Source of the DNA: Rotaria sp. Silwood1
Taxonomy: Eukaryota; Rotifera; Eurotatoria; Philodinida; Philodinidae
Direction: 5' to 3'
DNA length: 64,000 bases
NCBI GenBank assembly: GCA_905250075.1
Contig: CAJNOP010000213.1
Location: forward strand, 116,899 to 180,898
Every line of letters starts with the position of its first letter. Within the stretch, counting starts at the first letter, position 1. Positions 45,830 to 57,049 of this stretch are shown here, piece by piece. The notes under the pieces are model-generated. The model ran no database searches. It had not been told where the DNA came from and saw only the letters and a program-made list of their open reading frames with translations. Both the position numbers and the translations under genes were made by a program.

Positions 45830-46765
45830 TAGTCTCATGATTAGTGACAAAGAATAAACTTTGTTTTAATTTAGCAGACAAAGTAATAGATAATGAATAT
45901 TTTGATTGTATAGCTTACTAATATTGCTTATATTTATTCAAGTAACACATTTAATCATTTTAATTATTAATTTTATTGAAATAAATAAAATATGAGTTTA
46001 TTATCGTCGACAGAAAAGAATTGAAGCTATGGATATTTTGCTTTTGTTAACCAAATATGATATCGACGAATGATATGGAAAATCAGATTTAAGAAAACTT
46101 TTAAAAATTGAAAAAAATAGTTCGAATAGAAAATTATTGAAAGAAAAAGTTCTTTTTGAACGATTTCTTTTTCAGTCTAGAAGGAAGATAATCGATTATA
46201 TTGTTAACAAATGATGACTTCAATACTTTTAATGTTTAAATTTGATATTAGTAATACAAATTGATCCCAATGCCATTTACAGCGTAACTATAAAATCGTA
46301 AGCCTTCTTCTAATCAGATGCGCTATGTAGTAATATTTCCAATAAATTCTTCGAGATTAGTCATCAGTGATCGACTGTCCAATCCATTGTCATAGCTGGT
46401 TGACGATGCTAAGTAAAAATAATTATGATATACACCATGTCTTGGATGCGAGACTTCTATTTCAATCTAATGCAACGACTCGTTCAACAATTCAAGTCGA
46501 GTTCGACTGATTCGTCAGCGTCCGCCACATCGCAGGAACTACAGCGCTATAGTGACAAAGGAATACGTACAAAATACGAAGGTCAAGATCTTTTTAAAAT
46601 ACTTCTTTTATTTAAACTCTACAACAAAAGTGACATATTGAAAATAATTTCTGAATGATAACATTTGCTGCTACGATTGGAGTATGGATGTTTGCGTCAT
46701 TTCTTCGACAACACATCCATACATATCCTCAAAGCGATGCTAATATTCCATATGAATCACCTATT
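45830..46765. other. Spacer up to assembly gap
   Basis: A 77-residue plus-strand frame at 46425-46658 has some coding character (RDFYFNLMQRLVQQF) but no domain. The remaining exons of the receptor gene on the minus strand (membrane segments 4-7) were sought here without success; they may be in the gap or lost. Confidence 0.3.
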
Positions 46766-46865
46766 NNNNNNNNNNNNNNNNNNNNNNNNNNNNNNNNNNN
46801 NNNNNNNNNNNNNNNNNNNNNNNNNNNNNNNNNNNNNNNNNNNNNNNNNNNNNNNNNNNNNNNNN
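46766..46865. other. Assembly gap (100 N)
   Basis: Exactly 100 undetermined bases. It interrupts the secretin-type receptor gene. Confidence 0.95.
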
Positions 46866-47888
46866 AAAATGGAACAACTATAAGAAAAACAAAAAAAAAC
46901 AAATAGAGAAAAAGAATTAATTAAAGAAAAAATCGATTTTTACACCATCCAAGTACATAAAAATATGATGTTGTAGAACTCTTCTGATATGCACGAGATG
47001 TTATTACATTATTCAAATAAATGACTTCAGAGAGCATCCACATAAACATAGACGTTATACTAAATTGTGAAAATATGAGAATTAATGGACACATTTTTTT
47101 AATATAGATGAAATTTCATGAACATGAATACTTCCATCAATACCACATTGTATTGATTCTATTTGTGAAGAATTATTAGATTTTTTCATTTGAATTCTAA
47201 AACAATTCAACGTTTAACATAATTCACAATGAATATTTAAATCAATACTTGTAATTAATTATTCGAGCAATTACTTGAATAAATATTGTTAATAAAAGAT
47301 TAATATCAATTTTTGTATGACTATCGTAATGAGATCTATTCCTAAAACAACAAAAATTTAGTAAATATAGTTTTCTTTTGATAAATTCATTTACTTCACA
47401 TTAAAAAAGATAATTAATGAAATAAGTATACTGATAAATGATACTGATAATCCAATTATTTCAATAATACGCACAGCTTGAAGAATATCTGTATAAGGCT
47501 AAATAGAAAATAAACCGTGGATACATTTATAATTCGAATTAAAAATTACATAAAAAGAAACTTTTCTTGATATATATAATTTCTTCATTGAATCCCATAT
47601 ATCTGGATAAATGTAGCATTCATATGAGACAGATGACCATTCTCCCATTGAAAGCCAATGTTGAGTGACAAATTCTATATAAATTATTGCAAAAATTTTC
47701 TAATGTTAAAAAACTAGAAAATACTTACTGCTTTTGTCAACCCCTGGCATAGTTAATGGTGAACATGAAATAGTAACTAAATGATTAGCACGAGTTTGTG
47801 GCCAGCAGAGATTATCAAATATACTGGGACAATATATTTCATTATTTAATGAATAATTAGATAAACTTTGACTTGTTGATGACAACAT
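46866..47888 (-). pseudogene. Secretin-type (class B) GPCR, partial, with frame break
   Basis: Six exons read on the minus strand: 47888-47729, 47674-47550, 47498-47395, 47341-47249, 47196-46944 and 46877 into the gap, with introns of 51-66 bp and consistent phase. Exons 1-2 form a hormone-receptor domain (YCPSIFDNLCWPQTRA, ISC, MGEWSSVSYEC). Exon 3 is TM1 (GLSVSFISILISLIIFF); exon 4 has the RNRSHYDSHTKIDINLLL loop/TM2; exon 5 has ECL1 and TM3 (CPLILIFSQFSITS, MFMWMLSEVIYLNNV); exon 6 opens TM4 (VPF). The T7 run at 47094-47100 is one base short for the frame, so exon 5 shifts before TM3. Two of the six domain cysteines are missing or replaced (the first, and a Trp/His at the usual KRC site). 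No signal peptide is seen. It is either a decaying receptor or one homopolymer error plus a divergent ectodomain. Confidence 0.78.
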
Positions 47889-47930
47889 TAAAATATTAAA
47901 AAGAGCGTATCACAACCAGACCGACAATCG

Positions 47931-48058
47931 AGAGTGTGAGTGTGGGTGGAGGATGGCGGGTGTGGGATGGGTATGAGTGGGTGTGGTTGTGCGTGTGGAC
48001 GCGGGTGTGGGTGTGGATGGAGGGATCATTTCCTTCTCAACCACACGCACACCCCACA
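47931..48058. repeat. Telomere-like hairpin element
   Basis: The left arm, from GAGAGTGTGAGTGTGGGTGG, runs about 95 bp; the loop on the minus strand reads GAGAAGGAAATGATCCC; the right arm is CCACACGCACACCCCAC. It lies 42 bp upstream of the receptor start codon. Confidence 0.8.
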
Positions 48059-48059
48059 C

Positions 48060-48246
48060 TAGGGGTGTCATATTCCACTTACCATCACTGGTAAGTGGCA
48101 AGTGGTATAGATTACTACGCAAGAATGAAAATTTATAATTAAAATAATCATTTATTAGTTCTATATCGATAATTTTTCGATAATTACAACACTTACCACT
48201 TACATGGTAAGTGGAGGTGGTGGTAAGTGGTATGTGTGACACTCCT
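48060..48246. mobile_element. MITE with 27-bp terminal inverted repeats
   Basis: Starts AGGGGTGTCATATTCCACTT (48060) and ends with the complement of AGGAGTGTCACACATACCAC (48246). Further subterminal copies of CACTTACC and GGTAAGTGG lie inside. The GGGGTGTCA end resembles hAT termini, but I found no clear 8-bp target duplication. No coding capacity. Confidence 0.7.
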
Positions 48247-48405
48247 TTATAAGGAGGCCACTTCTAGATGGATGTTACCAAGTGATAGGCCACCTCAAAT
48301 ATTCCAACCTAAGCGACTAAAAGAAAAACACGTGATGATCTACTTAGGTATGCACCAGGCTTATGAATGAATCATTCAAAGTGATTCATCGCTATTGAGC
48401 TGACA
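48247..48405. other. Short spacer
   Basis: Between the MITE and the next hairpin; nothing recognised. Confidence 0.4.
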
Positions 48406-48504
48406 GAGTGTGGGTGTGGGTGTGGGTATCGTTGGAGAGGAAACAATGGTCGCAACCGCGCCCATACCCACACCCCACACCCACCAACACTCACACCCAC
48501 ACCC
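48406..48504. repeat. Telomere-like hairpin element
   Basis: Left arm GAGTGTGGGTGTGGGTGTGG, loop with GGAGAGGAAACAATGG, and a right arm of CCCATACCCACACCCC followed by more C-rich hexamers to 48504. It ends 79 bp before the OTU-like start codon. Confidence 0.82.
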
Positions 48505-48582
48505 GTTTTAAGCAGCTGATTTAGTTTAGAAATATGTTATACTTCAGATTATTGTATACACACGAAATGATTCCACCTAAAC

Positions 48583-49916
48583 ATGAACACACGATGTGTT
48601 TTTTGTACCATATTGTGTACGGGTTACTCTTGTTCACAATGTAGTCAAATGAATCGTGGTCTAAAGTTTACACGATTGCTTCAACTTTTGGAAAAATGCT
48701 CTGAAAGTATCATGTATCATGACGAAATCAACTATGTTGTGCAGCGAATTCGACAAGTGAGTTTATTAGATTAATGATTAAATTATAAGCAAAACATTGT
48801 AGATCGAACCAGTTCTGATGCCACTTCAATTTCATCCCACTCAAGTTTTCGATGAGATAAAACACATCGTAGATGTGGTAGCTAAGAAATACTTTGAAAA
48901 AACGACTGGTGATGTACATCATCGTGTTTCGGTCGAAGTCATTGCTGATGGAAACTGTTTATACCATTCTATTGTTCTTCTAATGAATGGTCCAACGGTA
49001 GCCGCAAGTGAATTGCGAGGTATACAGCGTTATCTTTCATTTATGGCATTCTACAATTACTTTTGAAACAATGTTTAGTTCGAACGATTATTGAACTTGT
49101 AACAAATGAAACTTATTATGAAACTATGTATTCACAATTTGTTGGACCTATTGATATTGCGATCGAAGCTATTTGCAAAAATTATACGTTTTCTGAATTA
49201 TACGAAACTGCTCCACTATGCAGTGTACTTCGATGTAATATACGAAGTATCTATCCACAAATTGACTTTCAACAATATATGGCAATCTGGGATAACATTT
49301 TTACACATGCTTCACCGATCATTGCTAGTTATGACATTTGTGGTCACCCGTCTTGGACGAAAAAGATGCTCGAGTGACAAATAATGGCACATGAAGCCCC
49401 AATCATTTTGTTCCACTTATGTCTCCAGCTATTCTTAATCAATTTAACAATAGCAATGAATCAACGTCACTCTCTATGGTAAATTATTCATCGGCAAATG
49501 GCAATTCGAGAATTTTAAAATCTTTTTAGACTCCTGAAAAGAAAACATTTAAGCATAACGCTGTTACTCAGATAAGAATTCTTGAATTTCAATCTTCTCC
49601 TAGTAGACGTTTACCAAGTAAAGACAACATCGGAAATGACCCCGCTCAATCAATTATTTCAGGTTCAATGCAAAAAGAAAAGAATGAAACAGAAGAACAA
49701 CACCAGATTCGCCTCGAACGCCAAAAGAAGCGGAATCAACTGAATAGAGCTAAAAAGAAACTTGAAAAAAAGACACCTGACAAGAGTAATATTCAACAGC
49801 AAAGTACTGATATGCAGCCTAATGAAACAGAACAGTGCACATCGTATGACAGCATTGGCGGCGCAGGATTTTTTGGATATGTTGTATCTCCGTTTCAGAG
49901 CATGGGACCCAGATGA
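48583..49916 (+). pseudogene. OTU/vertnin-like gene with frame break
   Basis: Exons 48583-48756, 48803-49019 and 49079 onward, with introns of 46 and 59 bp, read MNTRCVFCTILCTGYSCSQC, a cysteine-rich start, then VEVIADGNCLYHSIVLLM, an OTU-type nucleophile motif (D-G-N-C), then ELRVRTIIELVTNETYYE. The frame ends at 49377. The expected continuation (DARVTNNGT, stop TGA 49392-49394, SPNHFVPLMSP, then a 51-bp intron and exon 49530-49916 rich in Lys/Arg/Gln) is in another frame. The NHF histidine that would complete the OTU active site is therefore cut off. The coiled basic tail (RLERQKKRNQLNRAKKKLEKK) resembles tails of transposon-borne OTU proteins. Either a dying cellular gene or part of a mobile element. 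Confidence 0.7.
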
Positions 49917-50439
49917 AACTCATGGAGGGTGATATTGAGCCTAAATGCTGAGTTTTATTCAAAAAATTTTTGCGATCGAAGTTTGCGAAAAAATTTTTAA
50001 AAATCTTATTGCTACCCCTAAAAATTTTTTTGCTTTTTTGTAGTATTCCATTTTTTTAAATTCAATCGTAATCTACATCGAATTTCATCGACAGACTTCA
50101 AATTTCACCTAAAAATATGCATCTGTTTAGGAGTTATAACATTTTGAATTTTTGTGAAAATTGTCGAGCCATCTCTCAAAGATTCAAAATGTCATAACTC
50201 CTGAACGGATGCATATTTTTAGGTGAAATTTGAAGTCTGTCGATGAAATTCGATGTAGATTACGATTGAATTTAAAAAAATGGAATACTACAAAAAAGCA
50301 AAAAAATTTTTAGGGGTAGCAATAAGATTTTTAAAAATTTTTTCGCAAACTTCGATCGCAAAAATTTTTTGAATAAAACTCAGCATTTAGGCTCAATATC
50401 ACCTTCCATAAATTTCATCTGGATCCCATGCTCTGAAAC
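49892..50439. repeat. 548-bp near-perfect palindrome
   Basis: Left arm 49892-50150 and right arm 50182-50439 are inverted copies with few mismatches, around a 31-bp spacer. Arms start GTTTCAGAGCATGGGA(C/T)CCA and include GATATTGAGCCTAAATGCTG. Weaker similarity extends outward on both sides (GGCGGCGCAG...), so the duplicated unit was larger. The left arm overlaps the end of the OTU-like gene; the right arm holds the end of a minus-strand ORF (50399-50650) that finishes SFRAWDPDEIYGR. It could be a foldback element or an inverted duplication of a gene end. Confidence 0.88.
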
Positions 50440-53400
50440 TGAGATTCAGCGTATACAAAAACTCTGCGCCGCCCATGTATGACAGCAGCAGTATAGATGG
50501 CTTGAAGAGAAACACCATGAACCACAGTGTTGCGGGACCAGTGAATAACCGTACAAGGATATTCCTGTACGCTAAGTAAAAATTGTCGTGAAAGTTCAGT
50601 GGATTTGGGAGAGAAAGTAGATAATGGTAATCGAAGTTTTGAAGATGCATCGTTATTGGTTGGAGTGTGTAGGGATCAAGGATGATCCAGTGGTAAAGAA
50701 AAAGTTGTACGACGAGTTGTAAAGAGAGTTTTTAATTCAAGTAAAACAGTATAAAAGTATTGTAAGCTTTCGGACACTTATGTTCATAAAGTTATCCTTC
50801 GAGATGAGAAGAGTTATCAGATGCGTCTGATAAGTATACAGAGTTTCTGCTGAGAATCGGTACAAACAGTGTCTAGTTGTGGTCGGACAGAATCCATCGT
50901 TTATTGCAATTGATAAATAGAATTCGCGTGTTGTGCCAAGGTGAAAGATATGTGTTTGACAACATCGTCGATTGTAACTTTAGATTCAGTCATAATATTA
51001 AGTGACCTACAGTAGAAAGGAAGTCAAGAGATAAAAATTCGTTAAAAAAAGAACAGTTTAGAGTGCCAGAGGCGCCAAGTTTAACAACTATTTGACAGAA
51101 GAAGTATTAATCCCAATGAAGTTATGCTTAATTTCCTTGATTCATATCAGCAATTCTTCCTCTTTTTCATGCATCAACACATGTGTTTATACGCGACGAG
51201 GATAGAATAAAAGAAGGGAGAACGAAAAGAGAAGACAAAGAGAGAGAGAGGTGATTTAGCGATACATAGTACAACAGAAGGAATGACAAAGGAAAGTTAA
51301 ACATCATGCATGAGCAGTCAATTTATTGAGCAGAGATTATCATGTTTGCCTTTATTCTTAATTTCGCATTTGTCCAATATCATCAAAGAATACATAATGT
51401 TTTTTCCATGTTGACTTCAACTTATATTGTTGAGAAACCTTTGTAACCTCGAATATATCCTACTATCTTGTTTTATTAAACGTCTACGACTCGACAGTTT
51501 TTGAAAATCTTGATAATAACTTGTAAATTTTCTGAAATTAGTATGTTTCTTTGAAATTGAAACATTCGTTTTTTAAGAATATATTAAAATGAATGCTGAC
51601 AAAGCAGTAGTGAGAGGCATTCCTGATTTAAAATTCATTATAATGATAAAAATTGAAGTAAAGTTGCAAAAAAATGTTATATTTTATTTTATCATATTGA
51701 AAAACTGCAAATCTTTGTGACTCTCTCTCCTCTAATACCGAGCAACTGAAGAAGGCACAATAGACTATTCTGAAACTTTCCAGAATCTTTCTAAACATTC
51801 TTCTAGTAGGTATCAATCGGTAAAGCAATAGTATTATTGATGAAATATTTGTTGCGCTCGCTATGACATCTATTGTATATATTATCATTAGAAGAAAACA
51901 ATAGTAGAATAATAATTCGAAGTAGAAACATTTTCGAAGGGATAATATTTCAGAGCGTACATATCAACTATAAAAATTGATATAATTTTCCTTGATTCAT
52001 TTACTTGGTATATTAGCCTCTCGTCGGGTGGCACTGATAAGTTTTATATTACAAACAAAAATGATTTATGTTTAAAGATTATTGATAAACTTTGTCTCAA
52101 ACAATAGAAACTTACAGTTTTCTCTTTTAAATAAAAATAAAAGGGTTGTATTGAGGTCCATCGATAATGAAATTGCTTGCATTTAAGAGATCATCATGAC
52201 TTTGAAGAGATTTCGTAATAATGATTTGATAAGAAAGATTAATAAATTATCGAAAAACGAAAAATACTCATTCGACTTCAGTAAGATTTTATCAACTAAT
52301 ATTGTTTATGTCTTCAGATTGACGAAGTCTTGACATATTTTCACTTAATTTTATTAATATTAAAAATGCATGCAATCAATATTAGTAATTTTATGTAAAA
52401 GAGGGTATCATTGTAAATATGAATATTATAATATAAACGACGATGATCATAACAACAAACTTGTATGAATATTGACTATAGAAAGAGATTTAAAAAGTTG
52501 AAATAATCCATTTTTCTGGTAGTATCATCATGTACATGATTGAAATATTACTTTTTTATAATGTTCTTTGGTTAATCCTGGGATTGAGCTTTTGAACATT
52601 CATCTGTTACTTAATGAACGACGTTGTCTTTCAATAAAAATTCTGTTACTTTTGGTTGATTGAGGAAAAAAAATCGAATTTCTGGTATATCTAACAATAT
52701 TTTTATTAGAGATATTATTAAACATGAATATTAGAATACTTACTGTTATGTTCTTTGTTTGTCAACCCATTATTCGCTGGAATAATGAACCTCTAAAACA
52801 AAAATAATATTCAAATGGTTCTGCATTTTAAATGTATGTCATTCACTCAAGAAATTCATTGAATGTAGTGAATCGAAAATACCGTGTTGTCTTGTGAAAC
52901 ACGATCTAAAAAGATTATTGAAGTATACGATGACAGATTTGGATCCGTCCATCATAGACCGCATATTATTAATAGCATCTTGTTCTTGTAAATGAACTAC
53001 GTCGTAGTTGCATTTATGGTAAATTCAGTAAAAAAAAACATAGTGAAGAAATGTGTCTCAAAACAGATAGAATCAAAAAAAAAATTTCTCTATGATTAGC
53101 AATATCGTGTTTCACATTTTAATCCTATAGAGATTGTGCTAACAACTTCTGTTAAAATCAGTTTTATTATAGAAGAATTTAGAATTATTAAGAAGTTATA
53201 TAAATTAAAACGCTTACTGTTAGAAATAGTGAGACTGTTTTTCTAATCAGAAAACATAAACATATATTCAGAAATTTCAAATAACAATATTGACAATTTC
53301 TTCTATGCACCTTAATTGCTGATGTTATCATCTGGTGTTTAAAATTGAAACAAATTCAGCATCACATTTTTCCTTTTCACAACACTTAATGTTTGTTGAT

Positions 53401-56400
53401 TTGAGAATCGTGTAGAATTTTACTTAGGTCATATCTAGTCATTTATCTATACCGAATGATTGAGTAAAGAGTCCACTACTTTGTAACATCCATGGTTAAA
53501 ATTAAATCAGATGCCTAAATGTCATTAATCAAGTAAGCCTAAGTAACATCATATGAGCCAATCATATTAATCATTTAACGATAGACTTTGTAAAATTATG
53601 TGTGTATGTTTCCTCGCTGAAGGGCAATATGAATGCAATTACTATCTGTTTCGATGTTTGATCGATAAAAATGTACATGTGTGTAATGTTCATTCAACCG
53701 AATCGAGTCGTATCGAACGAATGCATAAGTAATGAAACTTTTATTATATGTAACGGACGAATGAACAAGTATAATATTATTTTATTTTTTGTATTTTGTT
53801 TTTATTGATTAATTTACAAAAAAAAAAAATTTGTCAATTAAATTTCAAATTTTCCTATTAGTTATTTCTTCTTCATTGAAATTCACACGTTGAACGCAAA
53901 AACAAAAATACTTTACAAAACATTAAATGTTTGAAATAAATAAAATATGTATGGATATCAAAGGACTTCATAATAATAAGCTTGATTCAGTTCTAATGAG
54001 TTTTATTTTAATGTAAAGACTTCAGGAGAAGAAAAATTTTGTTTTTATATAAAAAGATAGATGAAAAGATCGTCATTCAAATTGAACCTTGAGTAGATTG
54101 CAGTTGCTCAGTAGTACAAAAGCTGACTTATTTGTTCATTAAAAATACGTAGCATTGATTATTCACAGCAGTTTGGCGTAATTTAATCATATTCTAATCA
54201 AAATTAAAGTATTTTTAACTGCCGATCAAATTTAAATTCTTTGGAGAGAATCGATTTTATAGAAAGTCGATCAAACTACCATTAGGAAAATTGATGAAAA
54301 GAATTAGGAGAAAATTTTCTTTGAGCCATGCTTTTCACATTTTTCGAATAATATATGTATGTTCGTTTAGGTCCATATAAGTTCATAAGAATATAAAATT
54401 CTTATACTAAACAGCAATAAAAACTAAAAAAAATAAAAATAAATGTATCTTGTAATCGAAAATATTGACTTACGTACTCTGTGTTGCTTATTTTACAATC
54501 TAATAATATTCAATAGACACGCTGGAGTCAAATTCAATTTCTTTACAAAACAAAAACAAAAAAGAAATAATCAATATTATTGAAGATTCTCGAGAGGAAA
54601 CAAAATTTGATATAACAATTGAAAAAATGTGTAACAATAAAATCTCGATACGAACAGCATAGAACAGTGTTTATGAAAATGAAAATAAAAACAATATTCT
54701 ATCATCTGTCTAATAAACAAATAGAAATTTGAAAGAAAAACATTGATTTTTGTAATAAGATTATTCATGTAAACATATCTTTCATGAAGTCTTTGTTATC
54801 TGATAGTTTATATGTATATAAGATTTAGATCAGAGATTAGTTATATAAAATGAATACCTTATGAAATATTATTACAATTAACTTCATTGTGATTAAATTT
54901 TCTTGAGTGTTAAAAATTAGTTAGTTTCATAAATGATATTGGATGTTTTTTTTTAAATTGATATGCGCGTTGAAATTTTTCTATTGAGCCACTTGGGCTG
55001 GAGTGTTCAAACTAGATAAGCTACTTCTTGAGAATATATGAAATTGATGAAAAAAAAAAGAAAAACATAGAAAAAATATGCATTTATAATTGAAAAACAA
55101 CAACTTACTGGAGAGACGTAATTTTCATACGGATTAGTAGTATTTGTAGTAAAATAAAATCTATACAAATTGTCTATTGAATATAGTAACTGGCTGCAGT
55201 TGTCTATGTTTTTAGTCTTTTGTCATGTGTTTGTATGAATCAACGAATCTAGTTATTTATTGACGCGCATAAAAAAAAAAAAGTAAAAGAACAGAAAGAA
55301 AAAGATATGTATGTGATGGTTATAAGAGCAATATCGATCGATTCAAAATATATTGCTATATAGGTGAAGGTTGGGTTATAAACAATTTTAATTATAAATT
55401 TTGACAGTATACATTAAAACATATCGAAAAGTATGTCCACTAACGACAAGTACGACTACTTTTTCGAAAACTTAACGTCAAAATAGAATGGCAGGTCGAA
55501 AACACTAGCAACTTACTAAATTTGACTAACAAATCAATCAGATTTAAAAGAAGAAAACAAATTTTTTTTCGTTCTCGTCTACGAAACTATGTTTTGACTG
55601 ACAATTTTCCAAAGTTATTTCTTAGTTAGATAAAACTAAGGAAGTTTTTTTTTGTGTATAGTTTAATTATAATAGACGCAGCTTACGTTTGTTTTTTGTT
55701 CGATAAAAATATCAAAGTTATAGACTTTATTACTTCATTTTCGTCTGAGTTTATCATGCTTTATGTTATAAAGCATCTTTTCAATGTCTATCATAGCTAC
55801 TCGACTAGAACAAAAAAATATTTTTCTAATATTATTATTGACTTTGATTTAATTATAATAGATTTTTTTGGAATATTATTTCTAGAATACTAAACAAAAC
55901 TATAAGAATTGTATAATGATTTTATCATCTTCAATTCATCGCACAAATTTTTAATAAACTTTGAAATACAATTGAAAATCATGTAGAATTAGCATGCATT
56001 CTAGCAGCAACTACATTATTCCTTTATTAAACCTTGTTGTAATGTGTCTTTTCTCATTCACACTAGTAAACAAAGGTATAAGAATCTACGTTTTCTATCA
56101 TTGTCTGTTCTCTATGACTTTTCTACTATTTTGCTATGTGGTATGTAATGGTTGTCATCATGCAGAGCAAAAGTAAAAAATGTACGTGGTCTAAACTTCT
56201 CATCATCACAATAGCACGTTTTATTACTTGGTAGAGTCAGTGGTGCTCTATTCATCTCAAAGTAAATTCGTGCGAACTATATTAAATTTGATTCCGATTC
56301 TGCATTCATGAAATCCTTTGTAATTGAAAAAGTATGTGAAAAAAAAACTATATTGTCTCCTTCTATAACTTGTTCATCTTTATTATTGAATGATTTACAT

Positions 56401-57049
56401 ATATTATTTTTTGCGAGTCGATTATTTTATGACTATGCCATGATTAAGATTGTTCGCCATAATACAAATTTTGCTGCATGCAGATATTTAATTCAAGAAA
56501 GACTGGTAAAATGGTATCGAATTCAATCGAATATACAATGGATTCTTGACATAATCGTACGGAATGTATCATGTTTTTCTCTTTCAACCAGATTTTCTTT
56601 TTCGATAATGAGCTATCCGAGATTCGATATTTTTCTATGTTGTGAAAAAAAAAGTTCGAATTGATGCGACCTATATTTCCAATGAATGAGAGATGGTATT
56701 TGAAATGACAATAATTTCAATCTGTTTATTCGAATTTCATTCATATTTTCCATTATGAACAACAAAGTAATTGCGGACGATCATAAGCGCACTTTCATTA
56801 TTGCCATTGGCGCAATTGATTTCAAGAGGTTGATTGACGATACCAATCGTTCTTCGATATCTTATTTCCAAGCTTTGCATCGATTTCCATGGAGCTAGTT
56901 TAACTGATTGACTATGTTGAAGGTATGGGTATTTAGATGTGAATGGGAATATGAATATAGATGTAAGTGAGAGTATGTGTAGTACAATCACACACACTCG
57001 TATTTCATATACGGAAAGAGAACGACTTGTTTGACGAACTGTACTACCA
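50440..57049. other. Gene-poor stretch of about 6.6 kb
   Basis: No convincing exon or domain. Chance ORFs at 51628-51888 (minus), 55654-55893 (plus), 56308-56664 (plus) and 56737-56997 (minus) show no motif; the last has a coding-like C-terminal half (LEIRYRRTIGIVNQPLEI). A GA-rich tract lies at 51229-51253. Several GTAAG donors preceded by AG acceptors on the minus strand at 52.0-55.2 kb could mark very short exons, but this is weak. A degenerate telomere-like stretch lies at 56920-57000. Confidence 0.4.

Noticed and set aside
56308-56664. 118-residue plus-strand ORF
   Set aside because: No recognisable motif, signal peptide or splice context, and the length is not remarkable in such sequence.
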